This document shows positions 5,867 to 7,182 of a stretch of DNA of 7,182 nucleotides, one piece after another. Position 1 is the stretch's first letter, and every line of letters begins with the position of its first letter. Location of the stretch: NCBI GenBank assembly GCA_937958375.1, contig CALGNY010000110.1, forward strand, positions 1 to 7,182, read 5' to 3'. The notes beneath the pieces were generated by a model, which was not told the DNA's origin, did not search any database, and saw nothing but the letters and a program-made list of their open reading frames with translations. A program made the position numbers and the translations under genes. Source of the DNA: an uncultured Bacillaceae bacterium (lineage in GTDB: Bacteria; Bacillota; Bacilli; Bacillales; Alkalibacillaceae).

Positions 5867-7057
5867 TTAAAAAATGAATAATCCAGCAATGGTCGCGGAA
5901 AGGCCTGAAGCTAATGTTGTACCGACCAATAACTTCATACCGAATCGGGAAACAATTTTTCCTTTTTCGGCACTGATTCCTGCAACCGTACCTGCGATGA
6001 TTCCGATTGAGCTGAAATTCGCAAAGCTTGTCAAGAAGACAGAAACAATCGCTCTCGTTTTTTCAGTAAATTCGCCACTGATTTCAGTGAATTGTGTCAT
6101 GGCAACAAATTCATTCGTGATGATTTTCGTACCCATCAAACTTCCTGCCCGGATGACTTCATCCATTGGTACACCCATCAGGAAGACAAATGGAGCAAGT
6201 ATATACCCGAGTATTTGTTCAAGGGTCACACCACCGAAAATTCCTCCGATGATCCAATTAACCAACTCCAATGAAGCCAAGAAGGCAATTAACATCGTCG
6301 CAACAATCAGCGCAATTTTACCGCCATCCATTGCACCATTAGCCATGGCTTCAAATACACTTTTTGCTTCCGAGACATTTTTGACGTCTACATCGTCATC
6401 GTCTTCTTCAATTTTCACGGGAGCAATAATGGACGCGATAATCAATGCACTAAACATATTCAATGGCAATGCTGCCAACACATATTCAGGTGGCAACATT
6501 CCCATATAAGCACCTACAATGGATGCAGAAACCGACCCCATCGCAGATGCACTGACAATGTATAAGCGGTTTCCATTCAACTTATGAAATTGAGATTTGA
6601 TACCAAGTAAGGCTTCAGATTGTCCAAAAAATATACTGTTTACCGCATTAAATGATTCAATTTTAGGTAACCCGGTAATTTTAGAAATGGCAGCACCGAT
6701 ATATTTAATAATAAATGGCAAAATTTTCAAGTACGTCAAGACAGATAATATCGTAGCAAAGAAGATGATGATCAGTAACACATCAAAGAAAAATACGCCG
6801 TCATCACCAATCTGAATCCCACCGATTACAAAATCTGCACCAGCTCGTCCAAATGAGATCAGCTGATTGAATAAATCTGAGATCCATAAAATAATGGTTT
6901 CCCCAATCGTCGTATTGAACATGAACCACGTGATGATCAGTTGAGCTAAAATCATGACTCCAATCCCTTTTAAGGGGATGGATCGCTTATCATTCGACAT
7001 TAGCCATGCCAAACCCAATATGAGGGCAATCGAGACAATGGCAAGTAAAATTCCCAT
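5867..7057 (-). CDS. Concentrative nucleoside transporter (CNT family, NupC/NupG/YutK type)
   Basis: A 396-residue membrane protein, the normal length for bacterial CNT transporters, which import nucleosides with a cation gradient. Family landmarks are present: GQSEALLGIK (145-154), matching the GQTE substrate-binding loop; MGSVSASIVGAYM (173-185); LPLNMFSALIIASIIAP (197-213); TNEF (314-317, with the Glu expected from the TNEFVAY-type motif); and SFANFSSIGI (344-353), whose Phe, Asn and Ser correspond to nucleoside and ion contact residues in the Vibrio cholerae CNT structure. The usual GQTE Thr is Ser here. An acidic cytoplasmic stretch (EEDDDDVDV, 217-225) lies between helices. The ATG at 7057 follows a strong AGGAGG with 7-base spacing. 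Whether it prefers purine or pyrimidine nucleosides cannot be decided. B. subtilis has three paralogues (NupC, NupG/YxjA, YutK), so I give no symbol. Confidence 0.93.
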   Translation of the reverse strand: MGILLAIVSIALILGLAWLMSNDKRSIPLKGIGVMILAQLIITWFMFNTTIGETIILWISDLFNQLISFGRAGADFVIGGIQIGDDGVFFFDVLLIIIFFATILSVLTYLKILPFIIKYIGAAISKITGLPKIESFNAVNSIFFGQSEALLGIKSQFHKLNGNRLYIVSASAMGSVSASIVGAYMGMLPPEYVLAALPLNMFSALIIASIIAPVKIEEDDDDVDVKNVSEAKSVFEAMANGAMDGGKIALIVATMLIAFLASLELVNWIIGGIFGGVTLEQILGYILAPFVFLMGVPMDEVIRAGSLMGTKIITNEFVAMTQFTEISGEFTEKTRAIVSVFLTSFANFSSIGIIAGTVAGISAEKGKIVSRFGMKLLVGTTLASGLSATIAGLFIF

Positions 7058-7182
7058 TCAATTTCCTCCTCTAATGCATACGGCTATAAGCTATCCATAA
7101 ATGTACCAAGAAATAAACCGGTAAGCAATAGAAAAGAGTGGAAATATTTTAAGCATGTCCGGATTGATACAAAAGTACTACG
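7058..7182 (-). other. Upstream region of the transporter gene; possible 3' end of a preceding gene
   Basis: One minus-strand frame stays open from the window edge to a TAG at 7084, encoding a hydrophobic end (KYFHSFLLLTGLFLGTFMDSL). This would fit the C-terminus of a membrane protein 26 bases upstream of the transporter start. A second frame ends earlier (VVLLYQSGHA, stop at 7149). I cannot choose between them, and both may be chance. A weak promoter-like pair, TTGCTT (7128-7123) and TACATT (7105-7100) with 17-base spacing, is also present. I see no purine riboswitch core in the visible part. Confidence 0.2.

Noticed and set aside
5874..6509. A 211-codon open frame on the plus strand
   Set aside because: It lies wholly antisense to the CNT transporter, whose conserved motifs are unmistakable. 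The predicted product has no recognisable motif and reflects the codon pattern of the gene opposite.
7058..7182. Purine riboswitch upstream of the nucleoside transporter, as known for B. subtilis yxjA
   Set aside because: The conserved core bases of the purine aptamer are not present in the visible 125 bases. One could still exist beyond the edge.

Overview
The window reads as chromosomal DNA from an endospore-forming, low-G+C Firmicute, most likely a Bacillaceae member. The main reasons are a complete GerA-type nutrient germinant receptor operon, strong AGGAGG-type ribosome binding sites, and a stand-alone MurG that resembles the staphylococcal form more than the B. subtilis one. I cannot name the genus. 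Moderately halophilic or marine Bacillaceae are a reasonable guess, but only a guess. I see no insertion sequence, integrase, CRISPR array, tRNA or rRNA.

Layout, left to right. Positions 1-204 (minus) hold the N-terminal 68 codons of an ABC exporter half-transporter resembling B. subtilis BmrC/YheI. Its upstream region, 205-581 on the same strand, is an intact attenuation leader: a good SigA promoter, a 26-codon leader peptide gene, an 8-bp G/C-rich hairpin, and a 13-bp perfect terminator stem with a T-run. Part of the terminator stem could pair instead with sequence further upstream. This is the layout expected for ribosome-mediated attenuation, as known for bmrBCD. Diverging from it, a probable SigG promoter (639-668) drives a three-gene operon on the plus strand: the A subunit (701-2227), the B subunit (2236-3336) and the C-subunit lipoprotein (3333-4481). 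There is an 8-bp gap between the first two genes and a 4-bp start/stop overlap between the last two. No small fourth (D-type) subunit gene is visible.

Positions 4482-4657 hold a long imperfect hairpin and a bidirectional terminator shared by the convergent ger operon and murG. On the minus strand lie murG (4658-5734, GTG start, own TATAAT box) and, upstream of it, a concentrative nucleoside transporter gene of the CNT/NupC family (5867-7057). Between them is a strong terminator, so these two are probably separate transcription units. The last 125 bases are the upstream region of the transporter, perhaps including the end of another gene.

Functionally the units look independent: drug-inducible efflux, spore germination, peptidoglycan lipid II synthesis and nucleoside uptake. 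The most interesting part is the leader at 278-520. It also contains a chain of short overlapping reading frames running from the leader peptide stop to the base of the terminator.
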